The notes: a model not told the origin generated them from the sequence alone. A DNA stretch of 64,000 nucleotides from Pseudomonas fluorescens (GCA_902825215.1 LR782234.1:1488001-1552000); one strand, 5' to 3'. Shown: positions 27,694 to 38,270, numbered from the stretch's first letter. Numbers and translations: made by a program.

Positions 27694-30600
27694 TGGCCAG
27701 CCTCTTTAGGAGTTTCAGGCGTTTCATCCGTGTCAGCATTTTTGCGCTGGCCCATGGACGAAACCGTAACGAAGAACAGTGGGACCCAGAAGATCGCCAG
27801 GATCGTGGCTGTGAGCATACCGCCAATCACGCCCGTACCGATCGCATGTTGACTGCCTGAGCCGGCGCCGGTGGAGATCGCCAATGGAACAACACCGAGG
27901 ACGAAGGCCAGCGAGGTCATGATGATCGGTCGCAGACGCATGCGGCAGGCTTCGATTGCTGCGTCACGCAGGCTGCGCCCTTGCTCATGCAGTTCCTTGG
28001 CGAATTCGACGATCAGAATGGCGTTTTTAGCCGCCAGACCGATGGTCGTCAACAGGCCCACCTGGAAGTACACGTCGTTGGACAGCCCGCGCAGGCTGGT
28101 GGCCAGCAGCGCACCGATGATCCCCAGCGGTACCACGAGCATGACGGCGATCGGAATCGACCAGCTCTCATACAACGCCGCCAGACACAGGAACACCATC
28201 AGCAGCGACAGGGCATACAGCGCCGGCGCTTGCGAACCCGACAGACGTTCCTCGTAGGACAGGCCGGTCCAGGAGATACCGACACCGGCCGGCAGCTTCT
28301 TGGCGATCGCTTCGACTTCGGCCATCGCTTCACCGGTGGAGTAACCCGGCGCCGGAGAACCGAGGATCTCCATTGCTTCCACACCGTTGTAGCGCGCCAG
28401 TTTCGGCGAACCGTAGATCCACTCGCCCTTGGCGAATGCTGAGAACGGCACCATGGTCCCGGCGCTGTTGCGCACGTACCATTTCTTCAGGTCTTCAGGG
28501 CTCATGCGCGCACCGGCCTGACCTTGCACGTACACCTTCTTCACCCGACCACGGTCGATGAAGTCGTTGACGTAGCTACTACCGAAGGAGATCGACAGCG
28601 TGCTGTTGATGTCGGTGAGGCTCAAGCCAAGGGCCTGGGCTTTCTCGTCGTCGATTTCCAAGTGGTATTGCGGCTCGTCGTTCAAGCCGTTCGGACGCAC
28701 CTGGTAAAGCACTTTGCTCTGCGCCGCCATTCCAAGGAACTGGTTGCGCGCTTCCATCAGTTTTTCGTGACCGATACCGGCGCGGTCCTGCAGGAACACG
28801 TCGAAACCGGTGGCGTTACCCAATTCCAGTACCGCTGGCGGAGCGAAGGCAAACACCATCGCATCGCGGAAGCTGAAGAAGTGTTGCTGCGCACGCTGGG
28901 CGAGGGCGAACACGCTGTTGTCAGCGTTACGCTCGTCCCACGGCTTGAGCATGATGAACGCCAGACCCGAGCTCTGACCGCGACCGGCGAAGTTGAAGCC
29001 GTTTACGGTGAACACCGAGGACACTGCGCCTGCTTCTTTATCCAGCAGGTAGGAACGCATTTCGTCGATCACCACTTGCGTCCGTTCGGCACTGGAACCG
29101 GCCGGGGTCTGCACCTGGGCGAACAGTACGCCCTGGTCTTCTTCCGGGAGGAACGCGGTCGGAATGCGGGTGAACAGCCAGATCATGCCGACGACGATCA
29201 GCAGGTAGGCCAGCAGATACGGAATTTTGCGCTGCAGCATGTTGCCGACACCGCGCTCGTAGCTTCTGACACCGCTGTCGAACGTGCGGTTGAACCAGCC
29301 GAAGAAGCCTTTCTTCGGCGTGCCGTGCTCACCTTTCGGAATCGCCTTGAGCATGGTCGCGCACAGGGCCGGGGTGAAGATCAGCGCCACCAGCACCGAC
29401 AGGGCCATGGCCGAGACGATGGTGATCGAGAACTGCTTGTAGATCACACCGGTAGAGCCGCTGAAGAATGCCATCGGCAGCAGTACCGCCGACAGTACCA
29501 AGGCGATACCGACCAGAGCGCCCTGGATCTGGCCCATGGATTTCTTGGTCGCTTCCTTCGGTGACAAGCCTTCTTCGCTCATCACCCGCTCGACGTTTTC
29601 CACCACCACGATGGCGTCGTCCACCAGCAAACCGATGGCCAGCACCATACCGAACATGGTCAGGGTGTTGATGCTGAAACCGAACGCCGCGAGGATGCCG
29701 AACGTACCCAGCAATACCACCGGCACGGTCATCGTGGTGATGACGGTGGCGCGGAAGTTCTGCAGGAACAGGAACATCACCAGGAACACCAGCACGATCG
29801 CTTCGACCAGGGTTTCAACCACACCTTTGATCGACTCGGTCACCACCGGAGTGGTGTCGTACGGGAATACCACTTCCATGCCTTGCGGGAAGAACGGCTT
29901 GAGGTCGTCAATCGTCTTGCGCAGCGCCTTGGCGGTGTCGAGGGCGTTGGCACCGTTGGCCAGTTTTACCGCCAGACCAGAAGCCGGGCTGCCGTTGAAC
30001 TGCGCAGAAATGCTGGAGTTTTCACCGCCCAGACCGACGTCAGCGACGTCGCCGACACGCACTTGCGAGCCGTCCTGGTTGACCTTCAGCAGAATCGCCT
30101 TGAACTGCTCGGCAGTCTGCAGACGGGTCTTGCCGATGATCGTGGCGTTGAGTTGCTGGCCTGGCAGCGCCGGCAGACCGCCGAGCTGACCGGACGAGAC
30201 CTGCACGTTCTGCGCCGAAATCGCCGAGCTGACATCGCCCGGAGTCAGGTTGTACTTGTTCAGCTTGGCCGGATCGAGCCAGATGCGCATCGCGTACTGG
30301 GCACCGAAGACCTGGAAGTCACCGACACCGGCGGTCCGCGAGATCGGGTCCTGCATGTTCGAGACGATGTAGTTGGACAGGTCGTCCTTGGTCATGCTGC
30401 CGTCACGCGAAACCACGCCGATGACCAGCAGGAAGTTTTTCACTGCCTTGGTCACGCGGATACCTTGTTGCTGCACTTCCTGCGGCAACAGCGGGGTGGC
30501 CAGGTTCAGCTTGTTCTGGACCTGCACCTGCGCGGTGTCGGAGTTGGTGCCCTGCTCGAAGGTCGCGGTGATGGTCATGCTGCCGTCGGAGTTACTTTCC

Positions 30601-30839
30601 GACGAGACATAACGCAGGTTGTCGATACCGTTGAGCTGCTGCTCGATCACCTGGACCACGGTGTCCTGCACGGTTTGCGCGGACGCACCCGGGTAGGTCA
30701 CCTGGATCGCAATGGCCGGTGGCGCGATGCTCGGGTATTGGTTGATCGGCAATTTCAGGATCGAAAGTGCCCCGACCAGCATGATCACCAGGGCAATTAC
30801 CCAGGCGAAAATCGGACGGTCGATAAAGAATTTTGACAT
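27690..30839 (-). CDS. ttgB: RND efflux inner-membrane pump (TtgB/EmhB/MexB type)
   Basis: The 1049-residue HAE1-family pump has twelve transmembrane helices and two large periplasmic loops. The start [17 protein letters not shown] is diagnostic, and the proton-relay aspartates lie in helix 4 ([16 protein letters not shown]). Family members export toluene, antibiotics, flavonoids and detergents. It lies 7 bp after the adaptor gene and overlaps the channel gene, so all three are one operon. Confidence 0.95.
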   Translation of the reverse strand: MSKFFIDRPIFAWVIALVIMLVGALSILKLPINQYPSIAPPAIAIQVTYPGASAQTVQDTVVQVIEQQLNGIDNLRYVSSESNSDGSMTITATFEQGTNSDTAQVQVQNKLNLATPLLPQEVQQQGIRVTKAVKNFLLVIGVVSRDGSMTKDDLSNYIVSNMQDPISRTAGVGDFQVFGAQYAMRIWLDPAKLNKYNLTPGDVSSAISAQNVQVSSGQLGGLPALPGQQLNATIIGKTRLQTAEQFKAILLKVNQDGSQVRVGDVADVGLGGENSSISAQFNGSPASGLAVKLANGANALDTAKALRKTIDDLKPFFPQGMEVVFPYDTTPVVTESIKGVVETLVEAIVLVFLVMFLFLQNFRATVITTMTVPVVLLGTFGILAAFGFSINTLTMFGMVLAIGLLVDDAIVVVENVERVMSEEGLSPKEATKKSMGQIQGALVGIALVLSAVLLPMAFFSGSTGVIYKQFSITIVSAMALSVLVALIFTPALCATMLKAIPKGEHGTPKKGFFGWFNRTFDSGVRSYERGVGNMLQRKIPYLLAYLLIVVGMIWLFTRIPTAFLPEEDQGVLFAQVQTPAGSSAERTQVVIDEMRSYLLDKEAGAVSSVFTVNGFNFAGRGQSSGLAFIMLKPWDERNADNSVFALAQRAQQHFFSFRDAMVFAFAPPAVLELGNATGFDVFLQDRAGIGHEKLMEARNQFLGMAAQSKVLYQVRPNGLNDEPQYHLEIDDEKAQALGLSLTDINSTLSISFGSSYVNDFIDRGRVKKVYVQGQAGARMSPEDLKKWYVRNSAGTMVPFSAFAKGEWIYGSPKLARYNGVEAMEILGSPAPGYSTGEAMAEVEAIAKKLPAGVGISWTGLSYEERLSGSQAPALYALSLLMVFLCLAALYESWSIPIAVMLVVPLGIIGALLATSLRGLSNDVYFQVGLLTTIGLAAKNAILIVEFAKELHEQGRSLRDAAIEACRMRLRPIIMTSLAFVLGVVPLAISTGAGSGSQHAIGTGVIGGMLTATILAIFWVPLFFVTVSSMGQRKNADTDETPETPKEAGQ

Positions 30840-30846
30840 GGATTAC

Positions 30847-32004
30847 TTACTCCCCTTTGCCGCCGGCGGCTTTGTCAGCTGCCTGTGCGGGGGCCGGGTT
30901 CTTGGTGCCGACGTTGGTCGCTTCGGTCGGTTTGACCTCCACACCCGGTTTGACGTACTGCAGGCCTTCGGTGATCAGACGATCGCCGGCCTTCAGGCCG
31001 TCTTCGATCAGCCACTGGCTGCCGACGGTGCGGCTGGCCTTGAGCTGACGCAGTTCGACCTTGTTGTCCGGGCCGACGACCAGTGCGGTCGGCGTGCCTT
31101 TGAGGTCGCGGGTCACGCCTTGCTGCGGCGCCAGAATGGCTGCGGCGTTGACACCGGCCTGCAACTGGGCGCGTACGAACATGCCCGGCAACAGGGTGTG
31201 ATCCGGGTTCGGGAACACGGCGCGCAGGGTCACCGAGCCGGTGGTCGGGTCGACCGTCACTTCGGAGAATTCCAGCTTGCCGTCCAGCTTGTACTGGGTG
31301 CCGTCTTCGAGGGTCAGTTTCACCGCAGCGGCGTTGTCGCCGGATTTTTGCAGGCGACCGCTTTCCAGCTCGCGGCGCAGTTGCAGCAGTTCGACCGACG
31401 ACTGGGTCACGTCGACGTAGATCGGGTCGAGTTGCTGGATCGTCGCCATCGCATCGGCCTGGCCATTGCTGACCAGCGCGCCTTCGGTAACTGCGGAACG
31501 ACCGATACGACCGGAGATCGGCGCGTACACCTTGGTGTAACGCACGTTGATCTGCGCAGTCTGCAATGACGCTTCCGATTCCATGCGATTGGCCACGGCG
31601 GTGTCGTATTCCTGACGGCTGACGGCCTGCTCATCGACCAGTTGCTTGTAGCGGTCGGAGATCGACTTGGTCGAACGCAGGTTGGCTTCGGCGCTTTTCA
31701 GGGTCGCTTCATAGACCGACGGATCGATCTGATAAAGCTGCTGGCCGGCTTTGACGTCGGCACCTTCCTTGAACAGACGCTTGAGAATGATGCCGTTGAC
31801 CTGTGGACGCACTTCGGCGATACGGAACGCGCTGGTGCGGCCCGGCAGTTCGGAAGTCAGGGTAAAGGCTTGGGGTTGCAGGGTGACGACGCCGACCTGA
31901 GGGGGCGGAGCGGCCGGTGCCGCTTCTTCCTTTTTACATCCGCTGAGCAGCGATGCCAGGGCGACGGCAGTGACCAGAGCGGTAACAGCTGGCTTGAATT
32001 GCAT
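30847..32004 (-). CDS. ttgA: RND efflux periplasmic adaptor (TtgA/EmhA/MexA type)
   Basis: The 385-residue lipoprotein has lipobox LSGC (Cys23), a lipoyl/hairpin region (PQVNGIILKRLFKEGADVKAG, YAPISGRIGRSAVTEGALV) and the beta-barrel part AVFPNPDHTLLPGMFVRAQL. It links TtgB to TtgC. The ATG at 32004 with GAGGATCTTC upstream was preferred to a start 12 codons earlier, because it gives the usual MQFKPAVTAL leader. First gene of the operon, divergent from the repressor. Confidence 0.94.
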   Translation of the reverse strand: MQFKPAVTALVTAVALASLLSGCKKEEAAPAAPPPQVGVVTLQPQAFTLTSELPGRTSAFRIAEVRPQVNGIILKRLFKEGADVKAGQQLYQIDPSVYEATLKSAEANLRSTKSISDRYKQLVDEQAVSRQEYDTAVANRMESEASLQTAQINVRYTKVYAPISGRIGRSAVTEGALVSNGQADAMATIQQLDPIYVDVTQSSVELLQLRRELESGRLQKSGDNAAAVKLTLEDGTQYKLDGKLEFSEVTVDPTTGSVTLRAVFPNPDHTLLPGMFVRAQLQAGVNAAAILAPQQGVTRDLKGTPTALVVGPDNKVELRQLKASRTVGSQWLIEDGLKAGDRLITEGLQYVKPGVEVKPTEATNVGTKNPAPAQAADKAAGGKGE

Positions 32005-32097
32005 GAAGATCCTCGGGTCAGGCGCGCACAAAGCGCACAAGAAGTGTGAAAGGGTAAAAAATTCGTACCGGGTGGATAAGTAGCTTGCTAAGGAATA

Positions 32098-32125
32098 TAC
32101 TTACGTTCATGGTTGTTTGTAAATA
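32098..32125. promoter_or_regulatory. TtgR-type operator between ttgA and ttgR
   Basis: TACTTACGTTCATGGTTGTT then TGTAAATA is, read on the other strand, nearly the sequence protected by TtgR in P. putida (TATTTACAAACAACCATGAA then TGTAAGTA, from memory). The TTAC...GTAA arms are symmetrical. It sits in the divergent control region and would repress both ttgABC and ttgR until an effector binds. Confidence 0.82.
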
Positions 32126-32270
32126 CCTTCGGCGCGTACCCACCCTGTTACAAAAGTCGTCGCAAGGTTCGAAATTGTAGGCCGGGGAGACGATTCACGA
32201 GAGATCGCCCCCTCTTTATTCAGCGGATATTCAGCCATCCCTGAAACATCCTGTTTGAGGTTTTACTGCC

Positions 32271-32903
32271 ATGGTCCGTCGTACCAAAGAGGAAGCTCAG
32301 GAAACCCGCAGCCAGATTCTGGAAGCGGCCGAGAAAGCCTTCTATGAAAGGGGGGTTGCCCGCACGACCCTGGCGGACATCGCGACCCTGGCCGGTGTGA
32401 CGCGCGGTGCCATTTACTGGCATTTCAGCAACAAGGCCGATCTGGTCCAGGCCATGCTCGACAGCCTGCACGAGCCGCTGGAGGAACTGGCCAAGGCCAG
32501 TGAAAGCGAGGACGAACCGGACCCATTGGGCTGTATGCGGCAATTGCTGATTCATTTGTTTCATCAAGTTGCACTGGACCCGAAAACCCGGCGCATCAAC
32601 GAAGTTCTGTTTCATAAGTGCGAATTCACCGATGAAATGTGCGATCTGCGCCAGCAGCGCCGGACGGCCAGTCTCGAATGCAACGTGCGCATCGGCCTGA
32701 CCCTGCGTAATGCGGTGAATCGCGGCCAGTTGCCGGAAGATCTCGACACCGCCCGTGCGGCTGTCAGCATTCACGCCTATATCGATGGCCTGCTGTACGG
32801 CTGGCTGCTCGCGCCGGACAGCTTCGAACTGCACGCCGAGGCCGAGCGTTGGGTCGACACCGGGCTGGATATGCTGCGCCTGAGCCCCAGCCTGCGCAAA
32901 TGA
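32271..32903 (+). CDS. ttgR: TetR-family efflux repressor (TtgR/EmhR)
   Basis: The 210-residue protein, the same length as P. putida TtgR, has an N-terminal TetR helix-turn-helix (residues 10-57: [20 protein letters not shown]) and a C-terminal effector domain ([33 protein letters not shown]). It represses the pump operon and itself and is released by hydrophobic drugs or plant phenolics. The start codon follows a GAGG-containing leader and lies about 145 bp from the operator. Confidence 0.94.
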   Translation: MVRRTKEEAQETRSQILEAAEKAFYERGVARTTLADIATLAGVTRGAIYWHFSNKADLVQAMLDSLHEPLEELAKASESEDEPDPLGCMRQLLIHLFHQVALDPKTRRINEVLFHKCEFTDEMCDLRQQRRTASLECNVRIGLTLRNAVNRGQLPEDLDTARAAVSIHAYIDGLLYGWLLAPDSFELHAEAERWVDTGLDMLRLSPSLRK

Positions 32904-33040
32904 AACAAAATGCGTAATTGACACAGCTTATGTCAATTGGCCCTCCTTGATATAGGTGGGCGGCGGGGAGTTTATACGTAGCAGGCTGCGCATTTTGTAG
33001 GGAAATTGTGTCGCTGTTGTGAAATTGAGTTGCCCGTTTG

Positions 33041-33187
33041 CCCTCACCCTAGCCCTCTCCCGGAGGGAGAGGGGACTGACCGCGTTGTTGATTCAATCTA
33101 CGCCGACCTTAAATATCCAGCCGAACCCAAATTTCGAATATTCCCCGATCGGCTCCCTCTCCCCCCGGGAGAGGGCTGGGGTGAGGG
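33041..33187. repeat. CCCTCACCC palindromic repeat, copy 2
   Basis: CCCTCACCCTAGCCCTCTCC and a GGAGGGAGAGG arm lie at one end, GGGAGAGGGCTGGGGTGAGG at the other, with about 95 bp between. It has the same architecture as 9677-9827. The interval 32904-33282 holds this repeat and a terminator, and no gene. Confidence 0.88.
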
Positions 33188-33227
33188 GCTACGTCTCAAG
33201 CAACACAACCACTTTCCAGCCGAACAC

Positions 33228-33265
33228 AAAAAAGCCCCCAACTCTCACAAGTCAGGGGCTTTTTG
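33228..33265. terminator. Intrinsic terminator, xenB/ttgR side
   Basis: AAAAAAGCCCC...GGGGCTTTTT forms a hairpin with T-runs on both strands, about 20 bp after the xenB stop on the minus strand. The loop is long (about 16 nt). Confidence 0.8.
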
Positions 33266-33282
33266 CATTTCTGCGATCCGGC

Positions 33283-34332
33283 TTACAACGTCGGATAATC
33301 GATATAACCCACCGGCCCCTTGCCGTAGAAGGTTTCAGGATGCGGCTCATTCAACGGCGCATCGGCCTTCAAACGCGCCGGCAGGTCCGGGTTGGCAATG
33401 AACGGCACGCCGAACGCCACCGCATCAGCCTTGCCAGCCGCCAGCCATTCGTTGGCGCTGTCCTTGGTGAATTTCTCGTTGGCGATGTACGGGCCGCCAA
33501 ACGCTTCTTTCAGTTGTGGACCCAGGCTGTCGGCACCTTCTTTTTCACGCGAGCAGATGAACGCGATACCGCGCTTGCCCAGTTCCCGCGCCACGTAGGT
33601 AAAGGTCTCGGCCAGGTTGTCGTCGCCCATGTCGTGGGAGTCAGCGCGCGGTGCCAGGTGCACACCGACACGGCCGGCGCCCCAGACTTCGATCGCGGCG
33701 TCGGTCACTTCCAGCAGCAGACGTGCACGGTTTTCCAGCGAGCCACCGTACTGGTCGGTGCGCTGGTTGGTGCTGCTCTGCAGGAACTGGTCAAGCAGGT
33801 AGCCGTTGGCGCCGTGGATTTCCACGCCGTCGAAACCGGCGGCTTTGGCGTTCTCGGCACCGGTGCGGTAGGCGTCGACGATGTCGGCGATTTCCGCGGT
33901 TTCCAGCGCACGCGGTGTCGGGTAATCGGCCAATGGGCGCACCAGGCTGACGTGGCCTTTTGGCTGAATCGCGCTCGGCGCCACTGGCGCTTCACCGTTG
34001 AGGTACGACGGATGAGAGATGCGGCCGACGTGCCACAGTTGCAGGAAAATCTTGCCGCCTGCGCCGTGAATGGCTTTGGTCACGTTGGCCCAGCCACGCA
34101 CCTGGTCGTTGGACCAGATGCCCGGGGTGTCCGGGTAGCCGACACCCATCGGCGTCACTGAGGTGGCTTCGCTGAGGATCAGGCCGGCCGAGGCGCGCTG
34201 TACGTAATACTCGGCCATCAATGCATTCGGCACGCGGCCTTCGTCGGCGCGGCAACGGGTCAGCGGGGCCATGATGATGCGGTTGCTCAGCTCGATGTCG
34301 CCGAGTTTGATCGGGTCAAAAATAGTCGCCAT
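33283..34332 (-). CDS. xenB: Old yellow enzyme family ene-reductase (XenB/NemA type)
   Basis: The 349-residue FMN-dependent TIM barrel matches xenobiotic reductase B of pseudomonads in length and start (MATIFDPIKLGDIELSNRII). FMN and substrate residues lie in MAPLTRCRAD, LQLWHVGRISHPS, EIHGANGYLLDQFLQ (His and Asn pair) and NQRTDQYGGSLENRAR. Such enzymes reduce activated alkenes, nitroaromatics and nitrate esters with NADPH. A longer reading from 34389 would add 19 unlikely residues; GAGAGG precedes the chosen ATG. Likely co-transcribed with the MFS and arsR genes upstream. Confidence 0.92.
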   Translation of the reverse strand: MATIFDPIKLGDIELSNRIIMAPLTRCRADEGRVPNALMAEYYVQRASAGLILSEATSVTPMGVGYPDTPGIWSNDQVRGWANVTKAIHGAGGKIFLQLWHVGRISHPSYLNGEAPVAPSAIQPKGHVSLVRPLADYPTPRALETAEIADIVDAYRTGAENAKAAGFDGVEIHGANGYLLDQFLQSSTNQRTDQYGGSLENRARLLLEVTDAAIEVWGAGRVGVHLAPRADSHDMGDDNLAETFTYVARELGKRGIAFICSREKEGADSLGPQLKEAFGGPYIANEKFTKDSANEWLAAGKADAVAFGVPFIANPDLPARLKADAPLNEPHPETFYGKGPVGYIDYPTL

Positions 34333-34360
34333 GTCTACAAGCCTCTCGATGGAAAGTTGA

Positions 34361-35527
34361 TCAGTTGGATGCAGCGGCCAGCTCGGCATTGCCGTTCTGG
34401 CGGAAAGTAATCAGGGTCACCAGCAGGGCGAGCACCGCTAGTGCAGCGGCTGCCAGCGGCACGCGGGTCAGGCCGTAACCGTGGGCGATGACCGTGCCAC
34501 CGACCCAAGCGCCGAGGGCGTTGCCGACGTTGAACGCGCCGATGTTCAGGGTCGAGACGAGGTTCGGTGCTGCCTTGCCGAAGGTCACCACGTTGACTTG
34601 CAGCGCCGGCACCGCGGCGAAACACGCGGTGGCCCAGAGGAACAGGGTGATTTCGCTCGGGATCAGCGCCACGCTGGTCCAGCTCAGCACCGTGGAGATC
34701 AAGGCCATGGCGATGAACACGCCGATCAGCGTGGCGGCCATGCCTTTGTCGGCCAGCTTGCCGCCAATGATGTTGCCGACGGTCAAACCAAGGCCGATCA
34801 GCATCAGCGTCCAGGTCACGCCACGCGGCGAAACACCGGTGACTTCACCGAGCAGCGGCGCAACATAAGTGAACAGGGTGAACACCGAGGCGGCGAACAG
34901 CGCAGTCATGCTCAGCGACAGCCAGATACCGGCGCCTTTGAGAGCCGCGAGTTCGGCGCGCATGTCGAGTTTTTCTTCGTCACGCTTGGCTGGCAGGAAG
35001 CGGATCAGACCGATCAGCGCAATCACGCCGATCACGGTCACCGCCCAGAAGGTCGAACGCCAGCCCGCGTGCTGACCCAGCGCCGTACCGAGTGGCACGC
35101 CAAGCACGTTGGCCAGCGTCAGGCCGGTGAACATCAGCGCTACGGCGGAAGCGCGTTTGTTCGGCGCGACCAGATTGGCTGCCACCACCGAACCGATACC
35201 GAAGAACGCACCGTGGCACAGTGCGGTGATCACGCGGGCGAACATCAGCACGTTGTAATCACTGGCGATGGCGCAGAGCAGGTTGCCGACGATGAAGATG
35301 CCCATCAGCGCGACCAGTGCCGCTTTACGTGGCAGCTTTGCCGTGGCCATCGCCATGAACGGCGCGCCGATGGCCACGCCGAGGGCGTAACCGGTCACCA
35401 GCCAGCCAGCGCCGGGAATCGACACACCGAGATCAGCCGCGACATCGGGCAACAGGCCCATGATGACGAACTCGGTGGTGCCGATGGCGAAGGCGCTCAA
35501 GGCGAGGATGAGAAGCGAAAGGGGCAT
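34361..35527 (-). CDS. DHA1-family MFS efflux transporter (YdhP/AraJ-like)
   Basis: The 388-residue, twelve-helix transporter starts MPLSLLILALSAFAIGTTEF, typical of the AraJ/YdhP drug-export group (VIMGLLPDVAADLGVSIP). The ATG at 35527 follows AAGGAAA and is preferred to an in-frame site ten codons upstream. It lies 28 bp before xenB and 33 bp after the ArsR gene in the same direction, so the three probably form a small detoxification operon. Confidence 0.88.
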   Translation of the reverse strand: MPLSLLILALSAFAIGTTEFVIMGLLPDVAADLGVSIPGAGWLVTGYALGVAIGAPFMAMATAKLPRKAALVALMGIFIVGNLLCAIASDYNVLMFARVITALCHGAFFGIGSVVAANLVAPNKRASAVALMFTGLTLANVLGVPLGTALGQHAGWRSTFWAVTVIGVIALIGLIRFLPAKRDEEKLDMRAELAALKGAGIWLSLSMTALFAASVFTLFTYVAPLLGEVTGVSPRGVTWTLMLIGLGLTVGNIIGGKLADKGMAATLIGVFIAMALISTVLSWTSVALIPSEITLFLWATACFAAVPALQVNVVTFGKAAPNLVSTLNIGAFNVGNALGAWVGGTVIAHGYGLTRVPLAAAALAVLALLVTLITFRQNGNAELAAASN

Positions 35528-35560
35528 GCGGGTTTCCTTGCGGCTGACTGACGTCAAGGG

Positions 35561-35863
35561 TCAGAGCTCTTTACTGAGGGTGCTGAGGAACGCCTGGATC
35601 ACGTCCTCGTTACGTTTGAAAAAGTGCCATTGCCCGGCCTTCTGGCTGCTGATCAGACCGGCGCGTTGCAGGGTCGCCAAATGCGCGGAAACGGTCGATT
35701 GCGACAGGCCGCAACGCTGATCGATCTGCCCGGCGCAGATGCCGTACTCGTGGTTGTGCAACTGCTCGGGGAATTCGTTCTTGGGGTCTTTCAGCCAGTT
35801 GAGGATGTCTCGCCGTACTGGGTGCGCCAGGGCTTTTATTATTTCGTCGAGGTCAAGGTTCAT
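35561..35863 (-). CDS. ArsR-family transcriptional regulator
   Basis: The 100-residue winged-helix protein has a recognition region CGLSQSTVSAHLATLQRAGL and starts MNLDLDEIIKALAHPVRRDI. Cysteines in YGICAG and QRCGL could take part in thiol or electrophile sensing, which would suit the ene-reductase downstream, but no classic metal-binding CxCxxC is present. It heads the operon with the MFS and xenB genes and has repeated CGATAT motifs upstream. Confidence 0.88.
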   Translation of the reverse strand: MNLDLDEIIKALAHPVRRDILNWLKDPKNEFPEQLHNHEYGICAGQIDQRCGLSQSTVSAHLATLQRAGLISSQKAGQWHFFKRNEDVIQAFLSTLSKEL

Positions 35864-35886
35864 GGCAGGGCTCGTGTTGGCAGTGG

Positions 35887-35994
35887 CGATATATCGCGAT
35901 GAGGCGAACTTTAAATCGTTGGATCGCGATATACCAATATGAATTCGTTCTGATCAGCTTGTGAATCGCTATATCGGGTTATAACGATATAGGG
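35887..35994. promoter_or_regulatory. Repeated CGATAT operator region of the ArsR operon
   Basis: CGATATATCGCGAT (35888), GGATCGCGATATAC (about 35921), ATCGCTATATCGGG (35966) and AACGATATAG (35983) share an ATCGCGATAT-like core. They fill the gap between arsR and acpH. The spacing suggests several ArsR-family dimer sites covering divergent promoters. Confidence 0.6.
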
Positions 35995-36030
35995 CTGCCG
36001 GCGCGCCTGGCGCAGTGCTAAGCTGCGCCC

Positions 36031-36615
36031 ATGAACTATCTCGCACATTTGCATCTCGGTGGTCAGCGACCCGGCCAGCTACTCGGCAGCCTGTATGGCG
36101 ATTTCGTCAAAGGCCGGCTGCAGGGGCAGTTTGCCCCGGAGGTCGAAGCGGCCATCCAGCTGCATCGCCGCATTGACGTATTCACAGATCGCCATCCGCT
36201 GGTGGACATTGCCTTGGGCCGCTTCAGCGAAACCCGCCGGCGTTATGCGGGAATCGTCCTTGATGTGTTTTTCGATCACTGCCTGGCGCGGGACTGGTCG
36301 CTATACGCCGAGCAACCGCTGGAGGTATTTACCGCTGGCGTTTATCAGGTGCTTTCCAGTGAGCGGCAACTGCCGGAGCGTCTGGCGAAAATCGCGCCGC
36401 ACATGGTTGCCAATGATTGGCTGGGGTCGTATCAGGAGTTCGAAGTGCTGGAGCAGGTGTTGCGCGGGATTTCGCGGCGGTTGACTCGGCCCGAAGAGTT
36501 GGCCGGAGCAATGCAGGAATTGCGGCGATTGTATGAACCGCTGAGTGAAGACTTCAGTCTGTTTTACCCACAACTGCAGGACTTTGCCCAAAACTCGAAA
36601 CCATCGGAGATTTGA
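36031..36615 (+). CDS. acpH: ACP phosphodiesterase (AcpH family, DUF479)
   Basis: The 194-residue protein starts MNYLAHLHLGGQRPGQLLGS and contains GDFVKG, HRRIDVFTDRHP and DVFFDHCLARDW, metal-binding HD-like motifs of acyl-carrier-protein phosphodiesterases. These remove the 4'-phosphopantetheine from holo-ACP. It is monocistronic, followed by a REP pair, and shares its upstream region with the ArsR operon. Confidence 0.88.
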   Translation: MNYLAHLHLGGQRPGQLLGSLYGDFVKGRLQGQFAPEVEAAIQLHRRIDVFTDRHPLVDIALGRFSETRRRYAGIVLDVFFDHCLARDWSLYAEQPLEVFTAGVYQVLSSERQLPERLAKIAPHMVANDWLGSYQEFEVLEQVLRGISRRLTRPEELAGAMQELRRLYEPLSEDFSLFYPQLQDFAQNSKPSEI

Positions 36616-36711
36616 CCTGTGGGAGCGAGCCTGCTCGCGAAAGCGTCCCATCAGTTAACACATTCGGTGACTGACACAATGCCTTCGCGAGCAGGCTCGC
36701 TCCCACAGGGG
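36616..36711. repeat. REP pair, GAGCCTGCTC type
   Basis: CTGTGGGAGCGAGCCTGCTC (36618) and its inverse ending CTCGCTCCCACAGG (36709) are separated by about 35 bp, between the convergent acpH and olsA genes. Confidence 0.92.
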
Positions 36712-36720
36712 ATTGGATGT

Positions 36721-37515
36721 TCACGCCGCTATCAATTCGCCTGCGCGACGCGGTTCTGCGGGTTTAGCCACTTCACCAAACAACGCCTTCTGCACCGCCT
36801 GCTGCGCTTCGAACGCCAGTGCGGCGCGTTCGCGGCCTTCACAGGCAATCGGCTTGAGCAAATGCACCTCGACATCGCCGCAGTCATTGCTGAACAGGCG
36901 CATCAGGTGCGAGAGCAAATCGTCGTCGCCAATGAACGGCGCCAAGGTATCGACTTCGCCATGGCGCAGGTAACGAATCGCGACCGGTTGCAGCATCACT
37001 TGCGAATCAATCGCCGCCGCCAGCAAGCGACCGTGAAAAGTGCGCAGCGAGCGGCCGTCGGTGGTGGTGCCTTCGGGGAACATCAGCAAGGCGTGTTCGC
37101 TTTGCAGATGGCGGGTCATCTGTTTGCGGATCAACTGGCTGTCGCCCGAGCCGCGGCGGATGAACAGGCTGCCGGCCTTCGCCGCGAGCCAACCCGCGAC
37201 CGGCCAGGTGCGCACTTCGGCCTTGGACAGAAACGACAGCGGCGTGAGCATGCCCAGCAGCGGAATATCGGTCCAGGACACATGATTGCTGACCCACAGC
37301 ATCGGCTGCTTCGGCAGTTCGCCGTGCACGCTTACGCGAAAGGGCAGGGCGTTGCTCAGGCGCGCCATGAAAAAGCGCGACCAGCGCTGGCGCCGCTCCA
37401 TCGAATGCGCCAGGCCGATGCGCTCGAATACCCCGAATACGCCGGCCATGCTCAAGCCCAGCGAGACCACCAGCAGCACCCGCGCGATTCGCGCGTACAC
37501 CCGCAACCGGCTCAT
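36721..37515 (-). CDS. olsA: Lyso-ornithine lipid O-acyltransferase (OlsA)
   Basis: The 264-residue PlsC-type 1-acyl-glycerol-3-phosphate acyltransferase homologue has an N-terminal membrane segment and the acyltransferase blocks NHVSWTDIP (HX4D variant) and FPEGTTTDG. It adds the second acyl chain to lyso-ornithine lipid. The ATG overlaps the olsB stop as ATGA, which decides the start over the longer frame from 37821. The pair makes phosphorus-free ornithine lipids. Confidence 0.9.
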   Translation of the reverse strand: MSRLRVYARIARVLLVVSLGLSMAGVFGVFERIGLAHSMERRQRWSRFFMARLSNALPFRVSVHGELPKQPMLWVSNHVSWTDIPLLGMLTPLSFLSKAEVRTWPVAGWLAAKAGSLFIRRGSGDSQLIRKQMTRHLQSEHALLMFPEGTTTDGRSLRTFHGRLLAAAIDSQVMLQPVAIRYLRHGEVDTLAPFIGDDDLLSHLMRLFSNDCGDVEVHLLKPIACEGRERAALAFEAQQAVQKALFGEVAKPAEPRRAGELIAA

Positions 37516-38270
37516 CACACGGCCGCCTTGAAGTGTTTGGCGTAGCGCGGGCAGAGTTCGTCGCGCTTGAGCAGGATGAACACGTCGGCGACCTGGAAAT
37601 CTTCGTCCCAGCACGGCTCGCCGCAAATCTTCGCGCCCAGGCGCATGTAGGCCTTGAGCAGCGGCGGCATTTCCGCGATCACGTTGGAAGGGATATCCAG
37701 GGTCGGCAGCGGATTTTTCGGCTCGGCGCGCAAGTGTTCGGTGCACAGATAACGTTCGCGCAGGCGCTGCATGATCGCGTGGGCCTGAATGCCGCCGTCC
37801 TGCATCGGAATGCTCGCGCAACCCATCAGGTAGCTGTAGCCGCCCTGATTCAGCACTTCGGCCAGTTCGCCCCAGAGCACGGCGATGGTCCCGCCGTTGC
37901 GGTAGGCCGGATCGACGCAGGTGCGACCGATTTCCAGAATCGGGCCTTGCAGATGCGCAAGACCGTGCAGGCTGAATTCTTCTTCGCTGTAAAATTTGCC
38001 CAGGCTGCTGGCAGCGGTGTGATCGAGCAAACGGGTCGTCGCCACCAGACGCCCGGTGTTCAGGTCACGCACGCCGATGTGGCTGCAGTGAACATCATAG
38101 TCATCCATGTCCAGACCCAGTTCAGCGCCTTTCAATTTGGCGTTGAACTCGCCGCTGAAAACGGCGAAGCGCAGGGCCTGGGCTTGCTGCAAGGCTTCGG
38201 CGCCGACCAGGCGTTCGGCTTGCAGGCGGCGTTCATTGCCGGTGTCGCTGATGCGGGCGATTTGCGTCAT
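37515..38270 (-). CDS. olsB: L-ornithine N-alpha-acyltransferase (OlsB)
   Basis: The 251-residue GNAT-fold acyltransferase transfers a 3-hydroxyacyl chain from ACP to ornithine. The family core is [19 protein letters not shown], with [20 protein letters not shown] before it and [15 protein letters not shown] after. It is first in the olsBA operon. A PHO-box-like array lies 110-135 bp upstream, in line with the phosphate-starvation control known for this operon in P. aeruginosa. Confidence 0.93.
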   Translation of the reverse strand: MTQIARISDTGNERRLQAERLVGAEALQQAQALRFAVFSGEFNAKLKGAELGLDMDDYDVHCSHIGVRDLNTGRLVATTRLLDHTAASSLGKFYSEEEFSLHGLAHLQGPILEIGRTCVDPAYRNGGTIAVLWGELAEVLNQGGYSYLMGCASIPMQDGGIQAHAIMQRLRERYLCTEHLRAEPKNPLPTLDIPSNVIAEMPPLLKAYMRLGAKICGEPCWDEDFQVADVFILLKRDELCPRYAKHFKAAV

